This document shows, one piece after another, positions 8,165 to 8,703 of a DNA stretch of 8,703 bases. The notes below the pieces were generated by a model that was not told the DNA's origin, did no database searches, and was given only the letters and a program-made list of their open reading frames with translations. The translations under genes were made by a program, and so were the position numbers. The DNA is from an uncultured Acidimicrobiaceae bacterium (GTDB lineage Bacteria > Actinomycetota > Acidimicrobiia > Acidimicrobiales > Microtrichaceae), in the NCBI GenBank assembly GCA_937868025.1, contig CALMLJ010000171.1, positions 1 through 8,703 of the forward strand, given 5' to 3'. The number at the start of each line of letters is the position of its first letter. Position 1 is the first letter of the stretch.

Positions 8165-8335
8165 ATGAGCCCCGTGACCTTGACCCCTGATACCGCTGTC
8201 GCCCCCGTCGACGTCGAGGCCCTCACCGACGCCGTCGTGACCGCCGAAGATGCCTCCGTCGAGGACGCCGAGCTCGTCGAAACCGAACTGCTGGTCGAGG
8301 AGATCTCCATCGACGGCATGTGCGGCGTCTACTGA
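8165..8335 (+). CDS. mftA: Mycofactocin precursor peptide MftA
   Basis: This 56-residue peptide ends in IDGMCGVY, the signature of mycofactocin precursors. In the known pathway MftC decarboxylates and cross-links the last two residues (here Val55-Tyr56), MftE releases them, and MftD and MftF convert the product to the glycosylated redox cofactor. The segment ETELLVEEISIDGMCGVY (39-56) follows the familiar pattern. Residues 1-38 are an acidic, Val/Ala-rich leader, making the peptide longer than the roughly 30-residue mycobacterial form. The ATG is preceded by AGAGGA (8153-8158) with a six-base gap. An earlier in-frame start is possible, but it would add a Pro-rich stretch and has no good binding site. 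mftB begins two bases after the stop. Confidence 0.95.
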   Translation: MSPVTLTPDTAVAPVDVEALTDAVVTAEDASVEDAELVETELLVEEISIDGMCGVY

Positions 8336-8337
8336 GA

Positions 8338-8601
8338 GTGGTCCTCGACCAGGCCTACGAGCTGCACCCGCAGGTCTCCCTGCGACCCGAGCCCTTCGGA
8401 GCCCTGGCCTACCACTTCGGCAACCGGCGGCTCAGCTTCCTGCGCTCGCCCGACATCGTGAACGTGGTCACCACCTTGGGCGACCACGCGTCGGTGGCTG
8501 ACACCCTCACCGCCAACGGCGTCGACACCCGACGTTGGCCGTCCTTCCAGACCGCGCTCGCCGCCCTCGAATCCTCGGAGATGATCCGTGCCCGCTCGTA
8601 G
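8338..8601 (+). CDS. mftB: Mycofactocin peptide chaperone MftB
   Basis: This 87-residue protein is the RRE-type chaperone that binds MftA and presents it to MftC. The family signature is visible: HPQVSLRPEPFGALAYHFG (10-28), then RRLSFLRSPDIVNVV (30-44), followed by the helical half with NGVDT (60-64) and a C-terminal ALAALESSEMI helix (73-83). Length fits the family (about 80-100). I chose GTG at 8338, two bases after the mftA stop. An ATG at 8320 in the same frame would lie inside the codons for the conserved MftA core, and the upstream residues it adds match nothing in the family. No strong ribosome binding site precedes 8338, so translation is probably coupled to mftA. Its last 14 bases overlap mftC. 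Confidence 0.93.
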   Translation: MVLDQAYELHPQVSLRPEPFGALAYHFGNRRLSFLRSPDIVNVVTTLGDHASVADTLTANGVDTRRWPSFQTALAALESSEMIRARS

Positions 8602-8703
8602 CTCGATTCCCGTGATCGCCGTGCAGCCGCCGGCGCCGCGTCGTTCGACGCTCACCGACGACATGAAGCGCGGGCTCGACGCCCCCATCTGTCTCACGTG
8701 GGA
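8588..8703 (+). CDS. mftC: Mycofactocin radical SAM maturase MftC, 5' part only
   Basis: Only the first 38 codons are in the window; the gene runs off the right edge. The segment RGLDAPICLTW (28-38) is the conserved stretch directly before the radical SAM CxxxCxxC motif in MftC proteins, so the 4Fe-4S cysteines should follow just outside. MftC uses SAM to decarboxylate the C-terminal Tyr of MftA and then forms the Val-Tyr bond. GTG at 8588 is seven bases after GGAG (8577-8580) and overlaps the end of mftB by 14 bases. In-frame GTG codons at 8612 and 8621 are weaker alternatives. The mftA-mftB-mftC order is the canonical one. Confidence 0.9.
   Translation, partial: MPARSSIPVIAVQPPAPRRSTLTDDMKRGLDAPICLTW

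Noticed and set aside
8320..8337. Earlier ATG start for mftB
   Set aside because: It overlaps the codons for the invariant MftA C-terminus and adds residues not seen in MftB proteins; GTG 8338 fits better.

Overview
The window comes from a high-GC actinobacterium. Codon third positions are almost all G or C, and GTG starts and overlapping stop/start junctions are common. The gene content and the mycofactocin genes at the right edge would suit an Acidimicrobiia-like (Ilumatobacter-type) genome, but that placement is inferred from style and cannot be proven here. No rRNA, tRNA, CRISPR array or insertion sequence was seen.

Layout. (1) At 2-544, minus strand, lies a small secreted or lipoprotein-like protein of unknown function. 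(2) A 143-base divergent spacer carries a good promoter candidate and a tandem/inverted repeat. (3) At 688-3547 a two-gene unit encodes a CoA-acylating methylmalonate-semialdehyde dehydrogenase (mmsA type) and a class III PLP aminotransferase. Together they could turn an omega-amino acid such as beta-alanine or 3-aminoisobutyrate into acetyl- or propionyl-CoA. A hairpin follows. (4) At 3673-8062 four tightly packed genes encode a lipoprotein, an FTR1/EfeU-type iron permease with its own extracytoplasmic helical domain, a hydantoinase/oxoprolinase-type ASKHA ATPase, and a small single-pass membrane protein. A promoter overlapped by a DtxR/IdeR-like iron box sits in front, so the unit is probably iron-repressed. 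(5) From 8165 to the right edge begins a mycofactocin cluster: mftA (precursor ending IDGMCGVY), mftB (peptide-binding chaperone) and the first 38 codons of mftC (radical SAM maturase).

How they may work together. The iron-box operon should supply ferrous or ferric iron across the membrane. MftC is an iron-sulphur enzyme, so iron import beside it makes physiological sense, though no direct link is shown. The most unusual part is the co-operonic arrangement of an FTR1 permease with an orphan HyuA-like ATPase and a small membrane protein, neither of which belongs to the known EfeUOB system. The lipoprotein and the permease's N-terminal domain also look like distant copies of one helical module.
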